Shown: positions 1 through 5,677 of the stretch, in pieces
How the letters are laid out: each line of letters begins with the position of its first letter
Numbering within the stretch: position 1 is the stretch's first letter
DNA from: DASRRB01 sp036732755
GTDB lineage: Bacteria > Planctomycetota > B15-G4 > SIAN01
DNA: 11,165 nucleotides
Direction: 5' to 3'
Assembly (NCBI GenBank): GCA_036732755.1
Contig: DAINBU010000147.1
Location: 1 to 11,165 of the forward strand
Notes under the pieces: model-generated
The model's input: the letters and a program-made list of their open reading frames with translations, nothing else
Databases searched by the model: none
Told to the model about the DNA's origin: nothing
Translations under genes and position numbers: made by a program

Positions 1-60
1 AAAACGGGCGTTGGTGCCTCCGATGTCGCCGAGCAGGCGCTGCGGGGTGTCGATATTCAT
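1..60 (-). CDS. glk: Glucokinase, N-terminal 20 codons only (runs off the left edge)
   Basis: The minus strand from position 60 reads ATG and then 20 open codons to the window edge, giving MNIDTPQRLLGDIGGTNARF. The LLGDIGGTNARF stretch is the N-terminal phosphate-binding motif of the bacterial glucokinase family (Glk, ROK-related fold), cytoplasmic enzymes that phosphorylate glucose with ATP to glucose-6-phosphate. A GGAGG sits 9 nt upstream of the ATG, which supports this start. The gene is divergent from a glycogen synthase start, a carbon-storage pairing that is plausible in betaproteobacteria. Only the motif is visible; the rest lies outside the window, so a ROK-family fructokinase or regulator cannot be fully excluded. 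Confidence 0.8.
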   Translation of the reverse strand, partial: MNIDTPQRLLGDIGGTNARF

Positions 61-69
61 AGAGCCCAA

Positions 70-74
70 CCTCC
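70..74 (-). promoter_or_regulatory. Ribosome binding site of glk
   Basis: The minus strand reads GGAGG here, a full anti-16S core, followed by 9 nt and the ATG at 60. It fixes the glucokinase start. The rest of the 99-bp divergent gap (61-159) shows no -35/-10 pair that I would defend; TAGACT at 148-153 is only a weak -10-like match for the glgA side. Confidence 0.6.
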
Positions 75-159
75 GTCCGTGGACTGCGCAATGCATTCTG
101 GCAAACCTCGATCAGCCCACCCGAGTCCGGGCCGACATCCCAAGCGCTAGACTTTGGCG

Positions 160-576
160 ATGCCGATGCGCGCGCTCCACGTCGCGGCCGAGTGTCACCC
201 ACTGGTGAAGACCGGCGGCCTGGCCGACGTGGTGGCTGCGCTGCCGCCGGCGCTGGCCGGCCTGGACGTCGACACGCGTCTGCTGCTGCCGGGCCTGCCG
301 CCGATCGTCGACGCACTGCAGCAGCGCAAAGACCTGTGCACGCTGGGCCCGTTGTTCGGCGCCGCGCGCGTCACGCTGTGCTGCGGGCAATTCGCCTCAC
401 CGCAGACCACGGCGTACGTGATCGACGCGCCGTTCCTGTACCGGCGCCGCGGTGGCCCCTACCAAAGCCCCGATGGCAGCGACTGGCCCGACAACCTGCA
501 GCGCTTTGCGCTGCTCGGCTGGATGGCGGCCCACCTGGCCTCCGGTGAGCTCGACGGCGCCCGTGCCGAAGCCTGA
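160..576 (+). pseudogene. glgA: Glycogen synthase, N-terminal fragment (truncated at ~555)
   Basis: Glycogen synthase (GlgA, GT5 family) transfers glucose from ADP-glucose to alpha-1,4-glucan in the cytoplasm. The fragment shows the family's N-terminus: the MRALHVAAEC strand, then PLVKTGGLADV (residues 14-24) with the ADP-glucose-binding KTGGL motif, then VIDAPFLYRR and DNLQRFALLGW further on. Homology stops after the ASGELD segment near nt 555. The usual continuation, a VxHAHDWH motif, is missing, and the frame ends seven codons later at TGA 574-576. About 130 of roughly 480-500 residues are therefore present. The start could be TTG 154, ATG 160 or ATG 166; the family favours 160 or 166, and no clear ribosome site decides. 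Leucine codons are 17 CTG to 3 CTC, unlike the downstream genes. The break is either a contig misjoin or a genuine deletion. Confidence 0.8.
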
Positions 577-608
577 CCGCCCCACGCACCCCACCTTGCG
601 ACGCACCA
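550..608. other. Probable chimeric junction between two genomic sources
   Basis: Glycogen synthase homology ends at about 555, and an intact, unrelated EPS-locus gene begins at 608. Leucine CTC:CTG use flips from 3:17 in 160-555 to 21:13 in 608-1435. No repeat, insertion-sequence end, tRNA or attachment site marks the boundary, which is what an assembly misjoin or an illegitimate recombination would leave. The exact base of the switch cannot be set by eye. The short 556-576 tail (GARAEA, stop) may be the end of an unrelated upstream gene of the EPS locus. Confidence 0.6.
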
Positions 609-1435
609 TGGAACCCGTTTTCTTCGGTCCCGAAGACCACTCGCTGTTCGGCTGGCTCCACCTGCCGGCCGGACGCGCGCCGCGCCGCACCGCCGTGGTG
701 CTCTGCCACCCGTTCGGTCAGGAGTTCATGCTGGCCCACCGCGCGTTCCACGGCTTCGCGCGCCTCCTCGCCGAGGCGGGCTTCGCGACGCTGCGCTTCG
801 ACTGGTGGGGGACGGGCGACTCGCACGGCGACCTCGAGGAGGCGCGCCTCGAGACCTGGACGCGCGACGTCGCGCTCGCGATGCGGACCGTGCGCGAGCG
901 CGTGAAGTGCGACGACGTCGCGCTGGCCGGGATGCGGCTCGGCGCGACGCTCGCGGCGCTCGCCGGCGCGGACGCGCCGCTCGCGGCGCTCCTGCTGTGG
1001 GACCCGGTCGTGGACGGCGCGACGTTCCTGCGCGAGCTGCAGGTCGCGCACTGGCGCGAGACGCGCAGCGACGCGCCGCCGGCGACGTTCGACGCGCCGC
1101 TCACCGAGGCGTCGGGCTTCCCGGTCGGCGACCGGCTGCGCGACGACCTGCGCGCGCTCGACCTGGGCGCGACGCCGCTCGACCGCGACGTGCCGGTCCT
1201 CTGGGCCGACACCCAGCGCTCCTCCGAAGGCGACACCGCCGGTGACGCCGACGGCGACGCCGTCTCTGCCGCCGGCCCGCGCGACGCGCTCCTGCGCACG
1301 TGGCGCGAGCGCGGCGTCTCCGTCGAAGTGCAGTCGCTCCCCGCTCCCGCGGTCTGGGAGGAGGACGAGCAACGCGTCCTCGTGCCCCGCCTCGCGCTCG
1401 AGGGCGCCGTGCGCTGGATGGAGGCGGCATGCTGA
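608..1435 (+). CDS. Alpha/beta-hydrolase-fold protein, exosortase/EPS-associated hydrolase 2-like, atypical nucleophile site
   Basis: This 275-residue soluble protein has an alpha/beta-hydrolase layout: strand plus oxyanion region at VVLCHPFGQEFMLAHR (30-45), then the FATLRFDWWGTGDSHGD segment (59-75) typical of the fold. The nucleophile elbow, normally GxSxG, reads GMRLG at 108-112, with Arg110 where the Ser or Cys should be. The C-terminal part lacks an obvious catalytic Asp-then-His pair. From memory this resembles the 'exosortase A system-associated hydrolase 2' family found in EPS loci; no exosortase is visible here. Residues 205-222 are an acidic, low-complexity insert. The role is unknown; it may be a non-catalytic partner of the next protein, whose start overlaps this stop by 7 bp. 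ATG 608 has no good ribosome site, but the protein begins at the family-like MEPVFFGP. Confidence 0.75.
   Translation: MEPVFFGPEDHSLFGWLHLPAGRAPRRTAVVLCHPFGQEFMLAHRAFHGFARLLAEAGFATLRFDWWGTGDSHGDLEEARLETWTRDVALAMRTVRERVKCDDVALAGMRLGATLAALAGADAPLAALLLWDPVVDGATFLRELQVAHWRETRSDAPPATFDAPLTEASGFPVGDRLRDDLRALDLGATPLDRDVPVLWADTQRSSEGDTAGDADGDAVSAAGPRDALLRTWRERGVSVEVQSLPAPAVWEEDEQRVLVPRLALEGAVRWMEAAC
1420..1424 (+). promoter_or_regulatory. Ribosome binding site inside the end of the preceding gene
   Basis: GGAGG lies 4 nt upstream of ATG 1429 and inside the 3' end of the first hydrolase gene. It supports 1429 as the start of the second hydrolase, and translational coupling between the two genes, whose frames overlap by 7 bp. 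Confidence 0.55.
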
Positions 1436-2373
1436 CGCGCGAGACGCCGCTCCTCTTCGGGCGCCACCACCGTCTTTTCGGACTCCTGACCGAGCCTTCG
1501 GTCGCGACCGCCGCCCCGATGGTGATCGTGCTCAACGCGGGTCTCATCCACCGCGTCGGCCCGCGCCGCCTGCACGTCAAGCTGGCGAGACGGCTGGCGG
1601 CGCAGGGCTTCCCGGTATTCCGCATGGACCTCTCGGGGATCGGCGACAGCGAGGCGCGCCGCGACGCGCTGTCGGCGGTCGACGGCGTGCGCGAGGACGT
1701 GCGCGAGGCGATCGACTTCCTCTCGCAGCACGCACGCGCGCGCGAGTTCCTGCTCTTCGGCATCTGCTCGGGCGCGAAGATCTCCTACCAGTCCGCGCTG
1801 CGCGATGCGCGTGTCGTGGGCGGCGTGCTGGTCGACCCCGGCGACTTCGGCCAGCAGGCGACGACCAGCCCCGCCGCGGGCGACTCGGCCTTCGTGCAGC
1901 ACTACGTGAAGCACTACTGGCGCAACGTCTTCGCCAAGAAGTTCGGCTGGAAGCGCGTGGCCGGCTGGTTCACCGGGAAAGCGAACTACGCCTACGCCCG
2001 AAAGGTCCTCGCGACGCAGCTGCGCGGCCTGCTGAAGGGCGGCAGTGAGGCGCGCGCGACGAAGTCGACGCTGCAGAAGGAGTTCGAGGAGCTCGGCGCG
2101 CGCGGCGTGCGCATGCTGCTCGCCTACGGCGACGCCGGCGCGAGCCGCGTCTTCTACGACATGATGCTGCGCGAGAGCGTCGAACGCGGCGCGCTGGCCG
2201 GCACGGTCGCCGTGCGCGTGCTGCCCGACACGAACCACACCTTCGTCTCGCTCGGGAGCCAGGCGGAGCTGCTGAGAGCGGTCGACGAGTGGATCGCGCC
2301 GTTCGCGCGCGAGGCGCGGCGCTCCGGCGCCGTCGCGGTCGCGGCGGGCGGACCCTCCGGCGCGGGCGGCTGA
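1429..2373 (+). CDS. Alpha/beta hydrolase with cysteine nucleophile, EPS-locus type
   Basis: This 314-residue soluble alpha/beta hydrolase carries the motifs NAGLIHRVGPRR (36-47) and FRMDLSGIGDSE (64-75), which I recognise from hydrolases in exosortase/EPS gene clusters. The nucleophile elbow is GICSG at 111-115, placing Cys113 in the nucleophile position, as in dienelactone-hydrolase-type enzymes. A plausible triad is completed by Asp236 (LAYGDAGASR) and His270 (DTNHTF). It therefore looks catalytically competent, unlike its upstream neighbour. The substrate is unknown; trimming or acyl-group chemistry on a polysaccharide or lipid-linked precursor is only inference. There is no signal peptide, so it acts in the cytoplasm. 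The last ~15 residues are a Gly/Ala-rich tail. It sits 2 bp before the initiating sugar transferase gene. Confidence 0.78.
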   Translation: MLTRETPLLFGRHHRLFGLLTEPSVATAAPMVIVLNAGLIHRVGPRRLHVKLARRLAAQGFPVFRMDLSGIGDSEARRDALSAVDGVREDVREAIDFLSQHARAREFLLFGICSGAKISYQSALRDARVVGGVLVDPGDFGQQATTSPAAGDSAFVQHYVKHYWRNVFAKKFGWKRVAGWFTGKANYAYARKVLATQLRGLLKGGSEARATKSTLQKEFEELGARGVRMLLAYGDAGASRVFYDMMLRESVERGALAGTVAVRVLPDTNHTFVSLGSQAELLRAVDEWIAPFAREARRSGAVAVAAGGPSGAGG

Positions 2374-2375
2374 GC

Positions 2376-3794
2376 ATGGACCTCTTCCACCGCCGCGCGC
2401 TCAACCGGGCGTTCAAGCTGCTCGACCTCGTGATGGTCGCGGTGGCCTTCGCGATCGCCTTCGCGGCGGGCTCCTTCCCCGACCACCTCCACTCGATCGC
2501 GCACATCCTCTCGATCCGCATCTCGGTGCTGAACGCCGCCCTCTCGCTCGCGCTGCTCGCCGCGTGGCACGGCTGCTTCTCCGTGGTCGGCCTCTACCAG
2601 GCGCGCCGCTCGATCGGCGCGCTGCGCGAGGCGGTCGACGTCGGGCTGGCGGCGACGCTCTCGGCGCTGCTGCTGGCCGGGTGGGGGATCGCGTTCCACG
2701 TCGAGATCGTCGACTCGGCGATGCTGATCGTCTTCTGGACCGCGGCGGTCGCGATGCTTCTGGCGACGCGCCTCGTGATCCAGGTGGCGCTGCGCCACCT
2801 GCGCATGCACGGCCGCAACCTGCGCCTCGTGCTGGTGGTCGGCACGAATCCGCGCGCCGCGCGCACGGCCGACTACATCCGCAGCGACCCGCACCTCGGC
2901 TACCGCCTGGTCGGCTTCGTCGACGACCCGTGGCCGGGCAGCTCCTGCTGCGACCCGTACGGGAGGGTGGTGGCGCGCCTCGACGAGTTCCCGGCCTACC
3001 TGCGCGACAACGTCGTCGACGAGGTGGTGATCTGCCTGCCGCTCAAGTCGTACTACCGCGAGCAGCAGAAGCTCGTCGACATGTGCGAGAAGCTCGGCGT
3101 CACGGTCCGCTTCCCGACCGACCTGTTCGGCTCGACGCGCGCGGCCGAGGCCGAGCAGATGTTCACCGTCTTCCAGGGCTCGGCGCACCCGGTACCGATG
3201 TTCTTCAAGCGGGCGCTCGACGTCGTCGTCGCCTCGCTCCTCCTGCTCGTGCTCGCGCCGTCGTTCGCGATCATCGCGGCGGGCGTGCGCCTCACGTCGC
3301 CGGGGGGGATCTTCTTCGTGCAGGAGCGCATCGGCCTGCATCGGCGAAGATTTCCGATGTTCAAGTTCCGGACGATGTTCTCGGGGGCCGAGCAAAGATT
3401 GCAGGAGCTCGCCAAGCAGAACGAGGTCGAGGGCCCCGTCTTCAAGATCCGCAACGACCCGCGCATCACGCCGCTCGGGCGCTTCCTCCGCCGGACCAGC
3501 CTCGACGAGCTGCCGCAGCTGCTCAACGTCCTGCGCGGAGAGATGAGCCTCGTCGGTCCGCGGCCGCTGCCCGTCCGCGACTACAAGGGGTTCACCGAGG
3601 ACTGGCACCGCCGCCGCTTCAGCGTGCGACCGGGCCTCACCTGCCTCTGGCAGGTCAGCGGACGGAGCTCCATCGGATTCGAGCAGTGGATGGAGTTGGA
3701 CATGAGCTACATCGACAACTGGAGCCTGTGGCTCGACCTCAAGATCCTCTTCCGGACCGTCCCTGCCATCATCCGCGGGAGAGGTGCAGCGTGA
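2376..3794 (+). CDS. Initiating sugar-phosphate transferase (polyprenyl glycosylphosphotransferase, WcaJ/GumD type)
   Basis: This 472-residue inner-membrane enzyme starts polysaccharide repeat-unit assembly by moving a sugar-1-phosphate from a UDP-sugar to undecaprenyl phosphate. The N-terminal half has about four membrane helices (residues ~13-32, 48-70, 85-107, 115-135). A nucleotide-fold domain follows, with VLVVGTNPRAA at 152-162 and YRLVGFVDD at 176-184. The C-terminal catalytic domain shows FFKRALDVVVA (276-286), the QERIGLHRRRFPMFKFRTM region (316-334), FKIRNDPRITPLGRFLR with SLDELPQLLNVLRGEMSLVGPRP after it (to ~397), and RPGLTCLWQVSGR (418-430). Length and order match the full-length family (TIGR03025-like). 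The specific sugar cannot be read from sequence. ATG 2376 follows the previous stop by 2 bp and gives the usual N-terminus. Confidence 0.93.
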   Translation: MDLFHRRALNRAFKLLDLVMVAVAFAIAFAAGSFPDHLHSIAHILSIRISVLNAALSLALLAAWHGCFSVVGLYQARRSIGALREAVDVGLAATLSALLLAGWGIAFHVEIVDSAMLIVFWTAAVAMLLATRLVIQVALRHLRMHGRNLRLVLVVGTNPRAARTADYIRSDPHLGYRLVGFVDDPWPGSSCCDPYGRVVARLDEFPAYLRDNVVDEVVICLPLKSYYREQQKLVDMCEKLGVTVRFPTDLFGSTRAAEAEQMFTVFQGSAHPVPMFFKRALDVVVASLLLLVLAPSFAIIAAGVRLTSPGGIFFVQERIGLHRRRFPMFKFRTMFSGAEQRLQELAKQNEVEGPVFKIRNDPRITPLGRFLRRTSLDELPQLLNVLRGEMSLVGPRPLPVRDYKGFTEDWHRRRFSVRPGLTCLWQVSGRSSIGFEQWMELDMSYIDNWSLWLDLKILFRTVPAIIRGRGAA

Positions 3795-3921
3795 GCCGCG
3801 CCGGCGTTACGATGCCCGGCTCGCTCGAGGTCGGGGACGAAGCGCGCGAGTGACGTCGCGCGCGCCGTGCGTTCGGCGCAGCGTTCCCGTTCTCCCTCCT
3901 GTTCTCTCCTGATTCCAAGAC
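3795..3921 (+). other. Intergenic gap before the kinase-like gene, with a small hairpin
   Basis: This is the only gap longer than 30 bp in the EPS operon. It holds a perfect 6-bp inverted repeat, GCGCCG (3862-3867) and CGGCGC (3874-3879), with a 6-nt loop, followed by a pyrimidine-rich stretch (about 3883-3916) without a T run. That argues against a standard intrinsic terminator. A second small palindrome, CCAAGACTTGG at 3915-3925, overlaps the proposed TTG start. No convincing sigma-70 or sigma-54 promoter is seen. It could be an attenuator or an untranslated leader. Confidence 0.25.
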
Positions 3922-4599
3922 TTGGGGTGGCTCCGAGACGTGGTCACGAAACAGCGGGATCTGTTGAAGCGCGATGCGCTGGTCGAGCCGTACCGTTCGC
4001 TGCACGGGCGCGTCTTCCGGGGCGCCGCGGACCGGAAGGTCCGATCGGTGCTCTTCACCGCGAACCGGCCCCGCGAGGGGTGCTCGACGGTGGCCGGCAA
4101 CCTCGCGATCTACCTGACGCAGGTGGAGACCGAGCGCGTGCTGCTGCTCGAGCTCGACCCGCTGCACCCGCCGCGGAACCCGGCCGTCCCGGCGCCGCGC
4201 GCCGCCGGCGTGACCGACGTCCTCGCCGGCGAGGTCGCGCTGGAGGACGCGCTGCACGAGGTCGCGGGCACGCGCCTCTCCGTCCTCGCGGCCGGCACGC
4301 TGCGCGACGACCTGCCCACGCTGCTCACCGCCGCCGCGGTCGGCGGCCTCGTCGACCGCCTCAAGGCCGCCTTCGGATTCGTCGTCGCCGACGGCCCGCC
4401 GGTCAACGGCCTGCCGACCGTCGCGCCGCTCGCGGCGCGCTTCGACGGCGTGGCGCTCGTCACGCAGGCGAACGAGACGCGCCGCCAGGTCGTGCAGCGC
4501 AGCATCGACAGCCTGAAGGCCGCGTCGGGCGACTTCCTCGGCGTGGTCCTGACCCAGCGCAAGTACTTCATCCCCGACTGGATCTACCGCCGTCTATGA
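3922..4599 (+). CDS. BY-kinase-like (CpsD/Wzc kinase domain) P-loop protein with degenerate Walker A
   Basis: This 225-residue cytoplasmic protein has the layout of the stand-alone tyrosine-kinase domain that partners Wzc/GumC co-polymerases. It shows an EPYRSLHGRVF helix (22-32), matching the EAYRSLRT motif of the family, then a P-loop region at 47-56, LLLELDP (74-80) in the Walker A' place, and FVVADGPP (153-160) in the Walker B place. The P-loop reads ANRPREGCST: the essential lysine is Cys54, and the first Asp of Walker A' is Glu77. Kinase activity is therefore doubtful. There is no C-terminal tyrosine cluster, only Tyr215 and Tyr222 in KYFIPDWIYRRL. The start is uncertain: TTG 3922 gives MGWLRD; GTG 3940 is an alternative; no strong ribosome site is seen. 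The stop overlaps the next start as ATGA. It probably acts as a regulatory or scaffold partner of the 5678-7102 protein. Confidence 0.8.
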   Translation: MGWLRDVVTKQRDLLKRDALVEPYRSLHGRVFRGAADRKVRSVLFTANRPREGCSTVAGNLAIYLTQVETERVLLLELDPLHPPRNPAVPAPRAAGVTDVLAGEVALEDALHEVAGTRLSVLAAGTLRDDLPTLLTAAAVGGLVDRLKAAFGFVVADGPPVNGLPTVAPLAARFDGVALVTQANETRRQVVQRSIDSLKAASGDFLGVVLTQRKYFIPDWIYRRL

Positions 4600-4772
4600 A
4601 CGCCACCGACCTGCGCCGCGGAGCGCTGGGCGTCTCCGTCGCGGCCAGCCTCATCGTCGCTCCCGCCTGCACGTCCTACCCGAGCGAGCCCTTCGTTCCG
4701 GGCTCGGTCGTGAGCGGCACGACGCCGATGTCGCCGACCTCCGAGCTGCAGAGCAGCGCGGCGGCCGCATGA
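4596..4772 (+). CDS. Signal-peptide/lipoprotein N-terminal part of the polysaccharide export protein, ended by in-frame UGA
   Basis: A 58-codon frame starts at an ATGA overlap with the preceding gene. It encodes a short charged start (MNATDLRR), a hydrophobic helix (about 9-24) and VAPAC, with Cys25 as a likely though imperfect lipid-attachment site. A Ser/Thr/Pro/Ala-rich linker follows, as expected just after the signal peptide of an outer-membrane export lipoprotein. It stops at TGA 4770-4772. The codons right after that stop, in the same frame, continue into the conserved start of the export domain. This is therefore best read as the first part of the 4596-5651 gene and not as an independent small lipoprotein, although independent expression cannot be excluded. 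Confidence 0.6.
   Translation: MNATDLRRGALGVSVAASLIVAPACTSYPSEPFVPGSVVSGTTPMSPTSELQSSAAAA
4770..4772 (+). other. In-frame UGA that splits the export lipoprotein gene
   Basis: Codon 59 of the frame starting at 4596 is TGA. Codons 60-74 read AIPTYTLLPGDALDV, the conserved export-protein entry motif, in the same frame with no shift. One base change (for example TGA from CGA) would restore a continuous 351-residue protein. The ATG overlapping this stop (4769) leads into the wrong frame. The nearest restart in the correct frame is GTG 4815, inside the conserved motif. Confidence 0.75.
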
Positions 4773-4814
4773 GCGATCCCAACCTACACGCTGCTGCCCG
4801 GCGACGCGCTCGAC

Positions 4815-5651
4815 GTGCTCTACAACCTCGAGTTCCGCCTGAGCGGCGAGGACTACGTCCTCGACATCCTCGACAAGATCCACGTCACCGTCCTCAACCA
4901 CGACGAGGTGAACGGCGACTACCAGGTCCGCCCCGACGGCAAGATCTCGATGCCCTACATCGGCTCGATCGCGGTGAGCACCCTCACCGTCGACCAGCTG
5001 GTCGAGAGGCTCAAGACCTCCTACTCGGACCGCTTCCGCGACCCCGAGATCTTCATCAACGTGCTGCAGTTCGGCGCGCGCATCGAAGAGCTGAAGAAGA
5101 TGATCTCGTCCGACCGGCGCGGCCAGATCTTCGAGGCGACGATCCGTCCGGACGGGTACATCACGCTTCCCATCGTCGGCGACCTCTACGCGAGCGGCCG
5201 CACGCCCGCCGAGCTGAACGAGGTGATCACCGCCGCCTACGAGCCGCACTACCGCGGCATCGACGTCTCGACCATCGTCCGCGACACCGCGAGCAACGTC
5301 GTCTACGTGCTGGGCGAGGTGTCCGCGCCCGGCCAGCTGCAGTTCTCGCGTCCGCTCACGCTGTCGCAGGCGCTGGCGCGCGCCGGGGCCCAGATGGACA
5401 CGGCCGGGCTCGAGACGGTCGTGGTCGTCAACACGAGCCTGCCCAAGCCGGTCGGCCGCGTCTTCAACGTGCTCGGGCTCTTCACGGGCGCGGGCGGCGA
5501 GGACGCGCTGCTCGGGCGCGACGACGTGGTGTTCGTGCCCAAGACGAAGATCGCCGAGGCCGACCTCTGGGTCTCGCAGTACATCGAGCAGCTGCTGCTC
5601 TACAAGGGCGCGAGCTTCAGCTACTCGGTCGGCAAGCGCATCGGCAACTGA
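4815..5651 (+). CDS. Polysaccharide export outer-membrane protein (OPX/Wza family), main part; homology begins at 4773
   Basis: This part carries the export domains of a Wza-like protein, which forms the outer-membrane channel for the polymer. Homology begins upstream of the first usable start, at YTLLPGDALDV (nt 4785-4817), so the open stretch from 4773 belongs to the gene. Numbered from GTG 4815, the polysaccharide-export domain includes YQVRPDGKISMPYIG (36-50), and a second related unit follows at IRPDGYITLPIVGDL (113-127). An SLBB-type unit follows at VYVLGEVSAPGQLQFSRP (162-179). The C-terminus (LLLYKGASFSYSVGKRIGN) replaces the amphipathic helix segment that can be seen in Wza. GTG 4815 cuts into the conserved motif and would lose the signal peptide, so a protein made from it alone should not reach the outer membrane. 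It lies between a kinase-like and a co-polymerase gene, as usual in Wzx/Wzy loci. Confidence 0.85.
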   Translation: MLYNLEFRLSGEDYVLDILDKIHVTVLNHDEVNGDYQVRPDGKISMPYIGSIAVSTLTVDQLVERLKTSYSDRFRDPEIFINVLQFGARIEELKKMISSDRRGQIFEATIRPDGYITLPIVGDLYASGRTPAELNEVITAAYEPHYRGIDVSTIVRDTASNVVYVLGEVSAPGQLQFSRPLTLSQALARAGAQMDTAGLETVVVVNTSLPKPVGRVFNVLGLFTGAGGEDALLGRDDVVFVPKTKIAEADLWVSQYIEQLLLYKGASFSYSVGKRIGN

Positions 5652-5665
5652 GCTGCGGGACACCC

Positions 5666-5670
5666 GGAGA
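5666..5670 (+). promoter_or_regulatory. Ribosome binding site of the GumC-like gene
   Basis: GGAGA lies 7 nt upstream of ATG 5678 in the 26-bp gap after the export protein. It favours 5678 over the in-frame ATG at 5684. Confidence 0.5.
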
Positions 5671-5677
5671 CGCCGCC

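Noticed and set aside
718..2238. A 506-codon minus-strand open frame, and similar long minus-strand frames over 2154-3608, 5621-7462 and 7080-8987.
   Set aside because: These are opposite-strand shadows of well-recognised genes, with low-complexity Arg/Ala/Glu-rich translations and no motifs.
608..2373. An exosortase/PEP-CTERM protein-sorting system.
   Set aside because: The hydrolase pair resembles families named after such systems, but no exosortase, PEP-CTERM substrate or dedicated regulator is visible in the window, so only an EPS locus is claimed.
3791..3853. A 20-codon frame starting at a GTGA overlap with the transferase stop (VSRAGVTMPGSLEVGDEARE).
   Set aside because: It is too short to support as a gene, has no recognisable features, and is expected by chance in this composition.
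4769..4784. A frameshift explanation for the split export gene: start at ATG 4769 with one extra base before the TAC of the YTLLPGD motif.
   Set aside because: It would leave the export protein without a signal peptide, whereas the upstream frame supplies one in the correct frame. A single in-frame nonsense codon is more economical, though read data are needed to settle it.
4770..4830. Selenocysteine insertion at the UGA of the export gene.
   Set aside because: No convincing stem-loop follows the UGA at a suitable distance, and the position is in a variable linker where a selenocysteine would have no catalytic role.
4769..5677. A long plus-strand open frame starting at ATG 4769 and running in frame into the GumC-like gene.
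   Set aside because: Its translation before 5678 is Arg/Pro/His-rich with no recognisable domain, and overlaps the clear export protein in another frame. The openness is a product of high GC content.
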